Counted from the stretch's first letter, positions 9,141-18,493 are shown. The stretch is 60,080 bases of DNA from Hyphomicrobiales bacterium (GCA_021775615.1 JAJFHL010000043.1:1-60080); one strand, 5' to 3'. Notes: generated from the letters alone by a model not told the origin. Numbers and translations: made by a program.

Positions 9141-9707
9141 CTAGTCGAACTTCACATCGACCGGCCGCCGGGCATCGGCGTCGGCATCGTCCAGTTCGAA
9201 AAATTCCACCTTGGCGAAGTTCATGGTGTTGGCGACCAGGTTGCTCGGAAACTGGTCGACTTTGGTGTTGTTGTCGCGCACCACGCCATTGTAATAGCGC
9301 CGCGCGTTCTGGATCTTTTCCTCGATCTTCGACAGTTCGCCCTGCAGCTCGATGAAGCTCTCGTTGGCTTTGAGATCCGGATAACTCTCCGCCAGAGCAA
9401 ACAGCGACTTTAGTGCACCGCTGAGCATGTTCTCGGCTCCGGCCTGCTGGTGCGGCGTGCCGTGGCTCTCGAATGCCTCGGCCCGGGCCCGGGTGACGTT
9501 CTCCAGCGTTTCGGCCTCGTGCTTGGTGTAGCCCTTCACCGTCTCGATCAGGTTGGGAATGAGATTGTAGCGCTCCTTCATATGCACCTCGATGCCGCTC
9601 CAGGCTTCGTTGACCCGGACACGAAGGGCGACGAGCGCGTTGTAGGTGAAGATCACATAAAGCACGACAACGGCGATCAGGCCGAGAAGGACGTAGAGGA
9701 AGGTCAT
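9141..9707 (-). CDS. lemA: LemA family protein
   Basis: 188 residues with an N-terminal transmembrane anchor (MTFLYVLLGLIAVVVLYVIF) and a long helical cytoplasmic or periplasmic domain. Hallmark segments are VNEAWSGIEVHMKERYNLIP near residue 32 and YPDLKANESFIELQGELSKI near 105. Full family length. It is first in a two-gene unit with the DUF2207 protein, a very common pairing. The start is chosen at the hydrophobic anchor; an upstream in-frame ATG would add a non-conserved 15-residue extension. Function is undefined; related proteins are linked to envelope stress. Confidence 0.92.
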   Translation of the reverse strand: MTFLYVLLGLIAVVVLYVIFTYNALVALRVRVNEAWSGIEVHMKERYNLIPNLIETVKGYTKHEAETLENVTRARAEAFESHGTPHQQAGAENMLSGALKSLFALAESYPDLKANESFIELQGELSKIEEKIQNARRYYNGVVRDNNTKVDQFPSNLVANTMNFAKVEFFELDDADADARRPVDVKFD

Positions 9708-9914
9708 GGACAGGTTCTCGTTTGAGGCGGAGTGCGGGCGCAGGACGCACAAAGACTAGTTCGATTCAGGGGTGACCGACAAGCGCCTGGCGTCATGCCT
9801 GTTGATCTGCGTCAACAACCGGCTTCCGCCACACGCCTATAAGGGACGCACGCGAGACGTTCTTTGCCAACGATCGCGGGAGCAAAAAGACACCCGGTAA
9901 ATGTGGAGGTTGAA

Positions 9915-10403
9915 ATGACATTGAAATCGCTCCTGCCTTCCCTGTGGGACAAGGAGAACTACGAACCGTTTCATTCGCTGCAGCGCGAGATCGATCGAGT
10001 GTTCAGCGACTTTTCGCGCGGTGCGCAACTGCCCCTGACAGCGCGCAACGGCAGTGGGGCCATGCGGCTCATGCCGAGCATCGATGTCAGCGAGACGGAC
10101 ACGGCCCTGGAAGTGAGCGCTGAACTGCCCGGGGTCGATGAAAAAGACATCGAAGTCACCCTGAGCGACAACGTGCTGACCATCAAGGGTGAAAAGAAAG
10201 CGGAATCCGAAAAGGAAGAAAAAAACTTCCACGTGGTCGAGCGGTCTTACGGCTCGTTCCGCAGGTCACTGACGGTGCCGTTTGATGCCGGGGCCGAAGA
10301 GATCGAAGCCAAGTTCGAGAACGGCGTTCTCAAGGTGACTTTGCCGAAACCGCCGGAAGTCGAGGCCAAGACACGAAAAATTCCAGTTCACTCGGCGGCG
10401 TAA
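9915..10403 (+). CDS. Hsp20/alpha-crystallin small heat-shock protein
   Basis: 162 residues. An ATP-independent holdase chaperone that binds unfolding proteins in the cytoplasm. The N-terminal arm (LLPSLWDKENYEPFHSLQRE) is followed by the alpha-crystallin domain from about residue 50 (SIDVSETDTALEVSAELPGV) with the strand-9-type motif FENGVLKVTLPK, and a short tail carrying the I-x-V motif (KIPVHSAA). GGAGG lies six bases before the ATG. A 9-bp inverted repeat (GCGTAAGCG/CGCTTACGC, 10398-10424) overlaps the stop codon and may terminate transcription, although no T-run follows. No ROSE-type thermosensor could be convincingly folded by eye in the leader. Confidence 0.94.
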   Translation: MTLKSLLPSLWDKENYEPFHSLQREIDRVFSDFSRGAQLPLTARNGSGAMRLMPSIDVSETDTALEVSAELPGVDEKDIEVTLSDNVLTIKGEKKAESEKEEKNFHVVERSYGSFRRSLTVPFDAGAEEIEAKFENGVLKVTLPKPPEVEAKTRKIPVHSAA

Positions 10404-10551
10404 GCGCACCCTTGCCGCTTACGCGCCGTCTGAGCCGTCGGTGGATATCCCGGTTCGTTTCAGAGAAGCCTGCACCCCTTCACCCCTCTGGGACCGGATG
10501 TCCGCCGATTGGCCTGGCCGATGAGGGAGTGTGTCTGCTCTGCCCATGAGC

Positions 10552-10959
10552 TTACCCCTCGGGCTCGGCCATGTAGTCCTCATCAGAAACCTGCTCCAGC
10601 CAGTCGGCCTGGACGCCGTCCAATTCCTCCTGCAAAGCCAGATGCACCATCGACGTGGCCGGTGCTGCGCCATGCCAGTGCTTTTCTCCCGGCGGAATCC
10701 AGATGGTGTCTCCGGCGCGGATTTCGTGCAGGGGTTCTCCCCATGTCTGAACCCGGCCGACGCCGGTCAGCACATGCAGCGTCTGGCCCAAAGGATGCGT
10801 ATGCCATGCGGTGCGGGCGCCGGGCTCAAAGCTGACGCGGGCGCCCTTGAGACGGGCGGGCTCCGGCGCGTCGGCGATCGGGTCCAGCAGCACCGACCCG
10901 GTGAAGTAATCCGGGTTGCCCCGTCGCGTCTCGCGTGTTCCTGCGCGGTGAATGTCCAT
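10552..10959 (-). CDS. Cupin-domain protein
   Basis: 135-residue single cupin domain. The metal-site motifs are WHTHPLGQTLHVLTGVG and the second box PGEKHWHGA, supplying His ligands and a Gln/Glu position. It is similar to the small cupins annotated as (R)-mandelonitrile-lyase-like or as partners of carboxymuconolactone-decarboxylase-type proteins; the reaction is unknown. AAGGAGAG precedes the ATG. It follows the SDR gene on the same strand but is separated by 85 bp, so co-transcription is possible only. Confidence 0.87.
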   Translation of the reverse strand: MDIHRAGTRETRRGNPDYFTGSVLLDPIADAPEPARLKGARVSFEPGARTAWHTHPLGQTLHVLTGVGRVQTWGEPLHEIRAGDTIWIPPGEKHWHGAAPATSMVHLALQEELDGVQADWLEQVSDEDYMAEPEG

Positions 10960-11044
10960 GGCTCTCTCCTTAACGTTGGAGGCGGCAGCCTATAGGGTCC
11001 GGGGTGATTTTGAAATCGTCGAACAGCTCTGACCCCGGGGGCGC

Positions 11045-11749
11045 TCACCACGGTATTTCCGAGCCGTCGTAAGCGAGGAACGATCCGGTTTGGCAGATTT
11101 GCGCCCGGTCTATGACCTGAAGCAGCTGCTCAGCCGAGTGGTCCGGTTGGAAGCGTTCACGGCTTCCCGAATATGGATCCGACAGCTGTGTCTGCACTGT
11201 TCCTGGATGCAGCGCCAGGCAGACGGCGAGGGGGCGCTTGCGCGCCAGCTCGATGGCGGCGGTCCGGATGAACATGTTCAGCGCGGCCTTTGATGCGCGG
11301 TAGCCGTACCAGCCGCCCAACGCATTGTCGGATATGCTCCCGACACGGGCCGACAGGCTGGCGAACGCGCCGCGCTCATCGCGCGGCAGCAATCGGTGGA
11401 AGTGCTTGAACAACAGCAGGGGACCGGTGGCATTGACGGCGAAAGCCCTCGCAATGGTTGCCGGATCGACCGCGTCGATGGTTTTCTCCGGCGACATGTC
11501 CACATCATGGAGGATGCCGGTGGCGTCGATGATGAGGTGGACGGTACCGTCCTTTGCAATGGCTTCCGCGGCTTCTCGGATCGACGGTTCAGCCTCCAGG
11601 TCGAGAGCTGGAGCCGTGTTGCGGCCCACTGCTGCTGCGACGGCGCATCTGGGGTCTTTTTCGAGGGCGCGCAGCAATGCCGACCCGATGCCGCCGCTGG
11701 CGCCGAAGACCACTGCTCTGTATCCGTCAGGGAGTGATTTCATATCCAT
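11045..11749 (-). CDS. Short-chain dehydrogenase/reductase (CsgA-like)
   Basis: 234 residues. An NAD(P)-binding Rossmann enzyme with the cofactor motif GASGGIG (residues 16-22), a NATGPLLLF helix, a catalytic Ser region (ASLSARVGSI) and the active-site Tyr-Lys pair in YGYRASKAA. The short length and missing extra C-terminal segment fit the CsgA/YwnB-like SDR branch rather than a biosynthetic ketoreductase. Substrate unknown. The first two candidate starts (M1, M3) have no strong ribosome site. Confidence 0.88.
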   Translation of the reverse strand: MDMKSLPDGYRAVVFGASGGIGSALLRALEKDPRCAVAAAVGRNTAPALDLEAEPSIREAAEAIAKDGTVHLIIDATGILHDVDMSPEKTIDAVDPATIARAFAVNATGPLLLFKHFHRLLPRDERGAFASLSARVGSISDNALGGWYGYRASKAALNMFIRTAAIELARKRPLAVCLALHPGTVQTQLSDPYSGSRERFQPDHSAEQLLQVIDRAQICQTGSFLAYDGSEIPW

Positions 11750-11899
11750 TAGGCAGAATACATCTCCGCTAAACCCGCTGAACAGAGAGATCTTCTACGA
11801 TTGATGCCTCCGGGCAGATCAGAACGCTTCCGGCGAGGCTGCGGCCGGTCAAAAGGTCGCATGGCGATCCAGAGCGGTCCGTGCCCCGTATGACCATAC

Positions 11900-12559
11900 A
11901 TGACCCAAAACGCCTCCCCGAAAGCCGACATGACCCTCCTGATCGTCGATGATGACGCCCCGTTCGTGCGGGTGCTGAGCCGGTCCATGAGCCGGCTTGG
12001 ATATGCCGTCTGGCCGGCGGAAACGGTGTCACAGGCACTATCGGCGATTGATGCGGTTGCGCCGGACTACGCCATTGTCGATCTTCATATGGATGGCGAC
12101 AGCGGTTTTGAGGTCTTCGAATATCTCAATGCGCGATCGCCGGACACGAGGGCGGTGCTGCTCAGCGGATACGCGACCCCGGCTTCCGCGGTGCGTGCAG
12201 TAAAACTCGGAGCGGTTGACTGCCTGGCCAAGCCGGTTGATGCGGACGCTTTGGTGCAGGCGTTGACGGCCGGTGAAGACAGCGCCCGTCAGTTGCCGGA
12301 AAACGTCATGGATCCGTCGGAGGTTCGCCTCCAGCACGTGCTTGCCCATTGGGAGAAAAACGACCGCAATACGATGCAGACGGCAAAGCTTCTTGGCATG
12401 CACCGGCGGACGCTGCAGCGCATCCTGAAGCGTGCGGGCATCGGCCGCGACGAGGACGATCCGCTGGAACCGCCGTCACGCTTCGCCAAGTTGCGCCGGC
12501 TCTACCAGGTGTGGTCACGGCCTGCCGGAGCGCGGCGACATCCCGGCCCGACCGCATGA
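11900..12559 (+). CDS. ActR/PrrA/RegA-type response regulator
   Basis: 219 residues. Receiver domain with the acidic pocket LLIVDDDAPF, the phospho-acceptor Asp in YAIVDLHMDGDSG and the conserved Lys in CLAKPVDAD. A short C-terminal Fis-type helix-turn-helix follows (NTMQTAKLLGMHRRTLQRIL). This is the layout of RegA/PrrA/ActR, global redox or acid-response regulators of alphaproteobacteria. It carries about 45 residues after the HTH (DEDDPLEPPSRFAKLRRLYQ...), longer than typical RegA (~180 aa). No sensor kinase gene lies nearby, so it is an orphan here. The M11 start (MTLLIVDDD) is an alternative. Confidence 0.9.
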   Translation: MTQNASPKADMTLLIVDDDAPFVRVLSRSMSRLGYAVWPAETVSQALSAIDAVAPDYAIVDLHMDGDSGFEVFEYLNARSPDTRAVLLSGYATPASAVRAVKLGAVDCLAKPVDADALVQALTAGEDSARQLPENVMDPSEVRLQHVLAHWEKNDRNTMQTAKLLGMHRRTLQRILKRAGIGRDEDDPLEPPSRFAKLRRLYQVWSRPAGARRHPGPTA

Positions 12560-12574
12560 CCCGCCGCCGGCCGT

Positions 12575-13678
12575 TCACGACACCGAATGGTGCATCTCCC
12601 ACAGGCTCGTGTCCGGGGAAATGCCAAGCCCTGGGCCAGCTGGAACTTCGATCCAGCCGTTCTTGATGCGAATGCCGTTCTCGCGGTCGTAGTTGCCGTC
12701 AATATAGGGAGCGGCGATCCACACACCTTCCGAAAGTGCGGGTTCGACGGTGGCGCCGATATGCACGCAGGCGGCGGCGATGATGTCGCCGCCCCAACTG
12801 TCGTCGCAGGTCATCGGTCGTCGTGCAGCATGGCAGATTTCGCGGATGGTGCGCATCCGGCTCAAGCCTCCGGCCCGCGTCACCTTCATTCCGAAGCCGT
12901 CGGCGACACCGTCATGGATCGACCGCATGATGATGTTGAGATCGACGGCGTTCTCGTCGAGATAGATCGGATGGCGGACCTGTGACTTGATCGACCTGAC
13001 CTCGTCATAGGTGGCGCACGGCTGCTCGAGGACGAATGTGTGCTCCGCGCAGGCTCGCGACAGGTGGATTGCGTCGCCTGTGGTCAAAGAGCGATTGGCG
13101 TCGAGCGCGATACGGAGATTCGGATTCGCGACCTCGAAGACCTTGCGGACAACCTCGATGTCCTGCGCGATGTCGCGGCCGCCGACCTTGAGCTGCACGC
13201 GAACGAAACCTTCGTCCTGCTTCTGTCGGACCATGCGGACGACCTCCTCGGGCTTGCCGACGTTGATCGCGTAGTAACTGGGCACATGCTCGCGCACCGT
13301 GCCGCCAAGCAGGTCGCACACCCTGCGGCCATAGACCTTGCCGGCGATGTCCCACAGGGCGATGTCAATGGCCGCCTTTGCGTAGGCGTGACCGGCCAGG
13401 GTGCGGTCCATGCCTCTGGCGATCGATTCGATGGCCAGGGGATCAAAGCCGATCAGATGCGGCGCGATCTCGCACAGAGCGGCGCGCGCACCTTCGGGGT
13501 GGGACGGCGCATATGCCTGGCCAAGGGGGCATGTCTCGCCAAACCCCGAGACGCCGGTGTCGGTGATCACCTCGACAATGGTGGTGTCCAGTTCGGTGAC
13601 CTCGGAATGGGACATCCTGTAGGGCGGCCCGGCGACCGGCAGATCGTGCCGGTAGATGCGTATCTCGGCGATCCGCAT
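12575..13678 (-). CDS. Mandelate racemase/enolase superfamily enzyme, possibly hydroxyproline-related
   Basis: 367 residues. Enolase-superfamily barrel with the KxK-type base in VQLKVGG, metal ligands in LDANRS, FVLEQP and LDENAV, and the second base Lys in GFGMKVTRAGG. From memory the sequence resembles the enzymes acting on proline betaines or hydroxyprolines (4-hydroxyproline betaine 2-epimerase; cis-3-hydroxyproline dehydratase), e.g. start MRIAEIRIYRHDLPV and CDDSWGGDI. This is a recollection, not an alignment. AGGAGA lies before the ATG. It follows the acyl-CoA dehydrogenase gene on the same strand with a 28-bp gap, probably one operon. Confidence 0.88.
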   Translation of the reverse strand: MRIAEIRIYRHDLPVAGPPYRMSHSEVTELDTTIVEVITDTGVSGFGETCPLGQAYAPSHPEGARAALCEIAPHLIGFDPLAIESIARGMDRTLAGHAYAKAAIDIALWDIAGKVYGRRVCDLLGGTVREHVPSYYAINVGKPEEVVRMVRQKQDEGFVRVQLKVGGRDIAQDIEVVRKVFEVANPNLRIALDANRSLTTGDAIHLSRACAEHTFVLEQPCATYDEVRSIKSQVRHPIYLDENAVDLNIIMRSIHDGVADGFGMKVTRAGGLSRMRTIREICHAARRPMTCDDSWGGDIIAAACVHIGATVEPALSEGVWIAAPYIDGNYDRENGIRIKNGWIEVPAGPGLGISPDTSLWEMHHSVS

Positions 13679-13706
13679 GGATGCGTCTCCTGGAATGAAT
13701 GCGGCG

Positions 13707-14864
13707 TCAGCTGTATTGCACGGCAACGCGGCCGGCCTTTTCGCGCGCAATGATGAGCTTCATGATCTGTGCGGTGCCATCGCCGATCTCCAGGCCCATG
13801 ACATCGCGCAGCCGCTGCTGATGCGCCAGGTCCCGGGTCCAGCCGTAGTGCCCGAACGTGAGGAGGCACTGATGGATGGCGTCGAACGACGACTTCGGCG
13901 CATAGAATTTCGCCATCGCCGCTTCCATGGTGTGTGGCTGGCCTGCGTCGCGCAGGGCAAGGGTCAGGTAGCAGAGCTGGCGTGCCGCGGTCACGGTGGT
14001 TTCCGCCTCTGCCAGCGGGAAACTGACACCCTGGTACTGCGCCAGGGGTGCGCCGAAGGCTTCGCGCTCTTTCGCGTAGTCCCAGGTTTCATCCAGGGAC
14101 GCCTGCGCCGCGGCAACGCATTGCAGGCCGATCAGAGCACGTGAATAGTCGAAACCCTGCATGACCTGGGCGAACCCACGGTTCTCCTCGCCCATCAGGC
14201 AGTCGGCGGGAAGCTTGACGTTGTCACAGAAGACGGAGCCACGTCCGACCGTCTTGCTGCCGACATCGTCGAACCGGGTGGTGGAGATGCCGGGCTCCGA
14301 CATGGGCACGAAAAAAGCCGAGACGCCGGCGGCTCCGGCGTCCTTCTCACCGGTGCGGGCGAAGAGCACGATGGCATCTGCCTGATCGGCAAGAGAGGTT
14401 GACGTCTTCTCCCCGTTGAGCACATATCCATTGCCGGTTTTCTCGGCCGAAAACTGAAGGTTGGCGGCGTCCGAGCCGCCACCCGGCTCGGTCAGGCTGA
14501 GACCCAGGAGCGCCTCTCCGGAGGTGACCTTGCCGACCCATTCGCGGGCGATGTGGTCGGCCGCGTGGCGGGCCACGATGCCGCCGACGAGTGAGCCCAG
14601 GAGCTGGACATAGGTCATGTTGAAATCGCCGTAGGCGAGTTCTTCCATGATGATGCCGGTGGTCACTCCCGACGCACCGACCCCGCCCAACTCCTCCGGC
14701 ATGTCCGGTGCGATGAAGCCGAGTGCGCCCATTTCCCTGATGAGATCGCGGTCGAGCCGGTCGACGCCATCGCGCTCCATATAGCCGGGTTTGAGCTTTT
14801 CGCCGGCAAAGCGACGTGCGGTTTCCTGGATCGCTTTTTGTTCGTCGCTTAAAACGGCCAGCAT
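13707..14864 (-). CDS. Acyl-CoA dehydrogenase, AliB (cyclohexanecarboxyl-CoA dehydrogenase)-like
   Basis: 385 residues, full-length FAD-dependent acyl-CoA dehydrogenase. Visible motifs are LTEPGGGSDAANL (family signature 1), NGEKTSTS, the arginine-containing REAFGAPLAQYQG, and the C-terminal IGDGTAQIMK. In most family members the last motif reads E-G-T with a catalytic Glu; here it is D-G-T. The overall sequence matches my memory of AliB-type cyclohexanecarboxyl-CoA dehydrogenases. Likely roles are alpha,beta-dehydrogenation of a cyclic or branched acyl-CoA. First gene of a pair with the enolase-superfamily enzyme. Confidence 0.88.
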   Translation of the reverse strand: MLAVLSDEQKAIQETARRFAGEKLKPGYMERDGVDRLDRDLIREMGALGFIAPDMPEELGGVGASGVTTGIIMEELAYGDFNMTYVQLLGSLVGGIVARHAADHIAREWVGKVTSGEALLGLSLTEPGGGSDAANLQFSAEKTGNGYVLNGEKTSTSLADQADAIVLFARTGEKDAGAAGVSAFFVPMSEPGISTTRFDDVGSKTVGRGSVFCDNVKLPADCLMGEENRGFAQVMQGFDYSRALIGLQCVAAAQASLDETWDYAKEREAFGAPLAQYQGVSFPLAEAETTVTAARQLCYLTLALRDAGQPHTMEAAMAKFYAPKSSFDAIHQCLLTFGHYGWTRDLAHQQRLRDVMGLEIGDGTAQIMKLIIAREKAGRVAVQYS

Positions 14865-15017
14865 GCGAAGCCTCCATTATTGGTTTTGCGGATTAAACGG
14901 CGGAGGCGCTGCGCGGTCAATTCATCTTCACGACTGTGTAACCTGCTCTGGCGCCCGCGCATCAGCACAAATACATTCACCGTCAGTGTTCGGATCAAGA
15001 TCAGCGGAGATCACATA

Positions 15018-15839
15018 ATGTGCGAGCTGTTTGCCATGTCGTCGCGGAAGCGCTCGTCGGTCAATTATTCGCTCGACGAGTTCGCCAGGCATGGCGGCCT
15101 CACCTATCGCAACCGGTCGGGCTGGGGCATCGCCTATTTTCATGACCGCGAGGCGTTTCTGGTCAAGGAGGCCGAACCCGCCCATGACAGTCCGTGGGTG
15201 AAGTTCATTGCCGAACAACAGCTCGAAAGCCGGTTCGTCATTGCCCATGTGCGCCTCGCCACCGTCGGCGAGCCCAAGCTGCAGAACACCCATCCGTTCC
15301 GGCGAGCTCTTGGCGGCCGGGTGCATGTGTTCGCCCATAACGGCACGCTGCATGGCCTGCATGATGAATTCGGCGATGCGCACCTGATGGAGGAACCGGT
15401 CGGCGACACGGATTCCGAGCTCGCGTTTTGTCTCTTGATGGAGCGCATGGCGGCGATCTGGCACAACAAGGATCGCGCACCGGAGATCGATGCGCGGCTC
15501 GATGTGTTCGCGCGCTTCGCCTCCGACATGCGGGGGCATGGCTCTTCGAACTTTCTCTACTCAGACGGCGACGCGCTGTTCGTCCATGCCGACAAGCGGG
15601 TCTACGAAGAGGGCGAGGGCTATAGCGAGCCGCGGCCTCCGGGCCTCTCGATGCGCAATTGCGTCGCCTGCCAGAGCGGGCCTGAATTCGTCTGCGAAGG
15701 GCTCACGGTGGGCATGAGCGATCAGCGCACGACGCTGTTTGCCTCGGTGCCGCTCGACGAAGTGGGCTGGGAGCCACTGCCGGAAGGCACGGCAATTGTG
15801 GTGTCAGACGGTGAAGAAGTGGCGCGGGTCGGCACTTAG
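15018..15839 (+). CDS. Class II glutamine amidotransferase (YafJ-like)
   Basis: 273 residues. The start is fixed by chemistry: MCELFAMSS places the nucleophilic Cys at position 2 (free N-terminus after Met removal), and GGAGATCAC stands before this ATG. Other active-site elements are the Arg in AHVRLATVG, FAHNGTLHG and the Asp in PVGDTDSELAF. There is no synthase domain, so it is the stand-alone YafJ/EgtC-like type. EgtC hydrolyses gamma-glutamyl bonds in ergothioneine synthesis, but no egt genes are near. Substrate unknown. Confidence 0.9.
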   Translation: MCELFAMSSRKRSSVNYSLDEFARHGGLTYRNRSGWGIAYFHDREAFLVKEAEPAHDSPWVKFIAEQQLESRFVIAHVRLATVGEPKLQNTHPFRRALGGRVHVFAHNGTLHGLHDEFGDAHLMEEPVGDTDSELAFCLLMERMAAIWHNKDRAPEIDARLDVFARFASDMRGHGSSNFLYSDGDALFVHADKRVYEEGEGYSEPRPPGLSMRNCVACQSGPEFVCEGLTVGMSDQRTTLFASVPLDEVGWEPLPEGTAIVVSDGEEVARVGT

Positions 15840-15888
15840 AGATGGTGCCGTCGCCAGCCCGCTCCCCCGGCGGGTCTCACATAAACCT

Positions 15889-16326
15889 CTAATTCTCAAG
15901 CCAGATGGTTACCGGGCCGTCATTGGTCAGGGTCACCTGCATGTCGGCGCCGAATTCTCCGGTTTCGACGGGCACCCCGTGGTCGCGCAGGAAGTCACAG
16001 AACTTGAGATAAAGCGCATTGCCCTCGTCCGGCGGGGCGGCCGGAGAGAATCCCGGCCGGTTGCCGCGCGAGGTGTCGGCAGCGAGGGTGAACTGGCTGA
16101 CCACCAGGCACGCGCCGCCGATGTCGAGAATGGACTTGTTCATTTTGCCGGCCTCGTCGGAAAAGATCCGCAGGTTGACGACCTTTTTGGCGAGTGCCGC
16201 CGCCTTGTCTTCGGCGTCGTCGCGCATGGCGCAGACCAGGACCATCAAGCCGCGGCCGACCTCGCCGACGGTCTCGCCGGCGATGTCGACGCGCGCCTCC
16301 GACACCCTTTGAAGCAAACATCGCAT
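15889..16326 (-). CDS. dtd: D-aminoacyl-tRNA deacylase
   Basis: 145 residues, full length for Dtd. It hydrolyses D-amino acids (and Gly mischarged on tRNA-Ala) from tRNA in the cytoplasm, a proofreading step. Signature segments are [15 protein letters not shown] at the N-terminus, [17 protein letters not shown] with the catalytic-face Ser-Gln, and the C-terminal [10 protein letters not shown] with the cross-subunit cis Gly-Pro. The ORF converges on the amidotransferase gene and is divergent from the EamA carrier. Confident assignment. Confidence 0.95.
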   Translation of the reverse strand: MRCLLQRVSEARVDIAGETVGEVGRGLMVLVCAMRDDAEDKAAALAKKVVNLRIFSDEAGKMNKSILDIGGACLVVSQFTLAADTSRGNRPGFSPAAPPDEGNALYLKFCDFLRDHGVPVETGEFGADMQVTLTNDGPVTIWLEN

Positions 16327-16484
16327 AAGCCGTTCTCCCCACTTGCGAACTATGCCAAGATCGATCGGTCCCGCCCCGATGCCGAATTCCGATCGCTACC
16401 GCGAAACCTTACCCCTCAATCTGGAGAAGTACACTGAAACAGCTTTGGTCTGCGCAGTCGGCGAGCTCTCGCGGGATCATCTAC

Positions 16485-17345
16485 ATGATCGCGTCGACGG
16501 TGGCCTTTGCGGGGATGCATGCGTTGATCCGCTATGTTTCAGACGACGTGCACCCGTTTCAGATTGCCTTCTTCCGGAGCTTTTTCGGGCTCGTGGTTTT
16601 TGCGCCGTGGATCGTGCGTTCGGGCCTTGGTGTGTTCGCGACGCAGCGCCTGCCGCTGCATGTCCTGCGGTCGGCGATGAATGTGGTGGCAATGTTCATG
16701 TTCTTCACCTCGCTTTCGCTGAGCCCGCTCGCCCGGGTCACCGCGCTGGGCTTCACGGCGCCGATCTTCGCCGCGCTGATGAGCGTGATCCTGCTCAAGG
16801 AGCGGTTCCGTTTCAGGCGCTGGGCGGCACTGATCTGCGGGTTTGCCGGGACGCTGGTCATTCTGCGACCGGGTGTTCTGGTGATCGATCTGGGGTCCGT
16901 TCTGGTTCTGGGGTCGGCACTGATCTGGGGGCTGACGCTGATCGTCATCAAGATGCTGGGGCGAACCGAATCCAGCGTCACGATCACCGCCTACATGAAC
17001 CTGCTTCTGACGGTCTTCGCGTTCGTGCCGACGCTGTTCGTGTGGACCACGCCATCGCTCGAGGTTTGGTTCTGGCTTCTGGTGATCGGGATCTCGGGCA
17101 CCCTGGCGCAGGTGGCGATTGCCGAAGCACTGCGGCAGGCCGATGCCAGCACCGTCATGCCGTTCGACTTTCTGAAGCTGATCTGGGCGGCGTTTCTCGG
17201 CTATTTCATGTTTGCCGAAACGGTCGATGCGTTCACCTGGGCGGGTGCGGCCATCGTTGTCGGATCAACGATCTACCTCGCCTATCGCGAAGCACAGGTG
17301 GCGCGTGAACCGATCCTGGATCAGTCAAACGGCAGTCCGACATAG
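16485..17345 (+). CDS. EamA/DMT family transporter
   Basis: 286 residues from the first ATG, with about ten hydrophobic segments in two EamA repeats (first repeat from FAGMHALIRY, second from GSALIWGLTLIVIK). Drug/metabolite transporter superfamily, usually efflux of a small metabolite. The ATG has no Shine-Dalgarno; a CTG 51 bases upstream (16434) sits behind GGAGAAG and would add a short hydrophilic N-terminus, so translation may start there. The 3' end overlaps the convergent pobA by 25 bp. Substrate unknown; proximity to aromatic catabolism does not prove a link. Confidence 0.85.
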   Translation: MIASTVAFAGMHALIRYVSDDVHPFQIAFFRSFFGLVVFAPWIVRSGLGVFATQRLPLHVLRSAMNVVAMFMFFTSLSLSPLARVTALGFTAPIFAALMSVILLKERFRFRRWAALICGFAGTLVILRPGVLVIDLGSVLVLGSALIWGLTLIVIKMLGRTESSVTITAYMNLLLTVFAFVPTLFVWTTPSLEVWFWLLVIGISGTLAQVAIAEALRQADASTVMPFDFLKLIWAAFLGYFMFAETVDAFTWAGAAIVVGSTIYLAYREAQVAREPILDQSNGSPT

Positions 17346-18493
17346 TTTTCCGCCAGCGCGAGCGATGCGGCGCGCGAGTTTGTCACATAGTCGATCTCGG
17401 AAATCTGCAGGCGCCGCTCATAAGGGGTGCTGTCGGGGAAGGTGTGCAGCATGGATGTCATCCACCAGGAAAAGCGCTGAGCGTTCCAGATGCGCCTGAG
17501 GCAGGTCTCCGAATAGGCGTCGAGCAGGTCCGTCCTGCTCGATTTGTAATATGCAACCAGGGCGCGGTAGAGAATTCTGACGTCGGCGGCGGCGAGATTG
17601 AGGCCCTTGGCGCCGGTCGGCGGCACGATATGGGCGGCGTCGCCGGCAAGGAACAGATTGCCGTGACGCAGCGGTTCGGCGACGAAACTGCGCAGGGGCG
17701 CAAGGCTCTTTTCGATGGAGGGCGCCTCCACGAGATCGGCCGCGACCCGCTCGCCGCCGCGCAGCCGAAGTTCCTCGTAGATCCGCTCATCCGGCCAGTC
17801 GTCCGGATTTTCATCGGCGTTGCACTGGATATAGAGGCGGCTCAGCGTCGGCGAGCGCATGGAAAAGAGCGCATAACCGCGTTCCGAATGGGCGTAAATG
17901 AGCTCGTCGGAGACCGGCGGGTTTTCCACCAGTATGCCAAGCCAGCCGAACGGATAGACGCGCTCGAACGAACTGATCTGATCCTGTGGGATGGAGGCGC
18001 GGGAGACCCCGTGGTACCCGTCGCATCCGGCGATGAAGTCGCATTGCACCTCGAGGGGTTCGCCGTCTTTCGTGTAGGTGATGCGAGGGCTGTCCGATTC
18101 ATAGTCGTGGATCGCCACGTCTTCGGCCTCGAAGACCAGATTGGCTCCGGCCTCCGCGCGCGCCTTGTTCAGGTCGCGGACGATCTGGGTCTGGCCCCAG
18201 ATGGTCAGATCCTTGCCGGTGAGATCGACGAAGTCGATATAGCGGTACTTGCCGTCGAAAGCGATTTCGATGCCGCCATGGAGCAGCTTCTGCTTTTCCA
18301 TGCGGTCGGCGACCTGGGCTTCGTGCAGAAGCTCCACCGTTCCGCCTTCCAGCACGCCGGCGCGGATGCGGGCCTCACAGTATTCCCGTGACTGTTTCTC
18401 CAGAATGACGGACTCGATGCCGTTGATGTGTAAAAGCTGCGACAGCAGCAGGCCAGCCGGGCCGGCGCCGATGATTCCAACTTGCGTGCGCAT
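17321..18493 (-). CDS. pobA: 4-hydroxybenzoate 3-monooxygenase
   Basis: 390 residues, close to the 394 of the Pseudomonas enzyme. NAD(P)H- and FAD-dependent; converts 4-hydroxybenzoate to protocatechuate. GAGPAG at residues 9-14 binds FAD, RIRAG (Arg42, Arg44) matches the conserved arginines of PobA, and LAGDAAHIVPPTGAKGLN is the second FAD site. The start ATG has GAGG upstream. It reads away from pcaHG, which use its product. No pobR-type activator is adjacent. The 118-bp gap to pcaH must hold both promoters. Confidence 0.95.
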   Translation of the reverse strand: MRTQVGIIGAGPAGLLLSQLLHINGIESVILEKQSREYCEARIRAGVLEGGTVELLHEAQVADRMEKQKLLHGGIEIAFDGKYRYIDFVDLTGKDLTIWGQTQIVRDLNKARAEAGANLVFEAEDVAIHDYESDSPRITYTKDGEPLEVQCDFIAGCDGYHGVSRASIPQDQISSFERVYPFGWLGILVENPPVSDELIYAHSERGYALFSMRSPTLSRLYIQCNADENPDDWPDERIYEELRLRGGERVAADLVEAPSIEKSLAPLRSFVAEPLRHGNLFLAGDAAHIVPPTGAKGLNLAAADVRILYRALVAYYKSSRTDLLDAYSETCLRRIWNAQRFSWWMTSMLHTFPDSTPYERRLQISEIDYVTNSRAASLALAENYVGLPFD

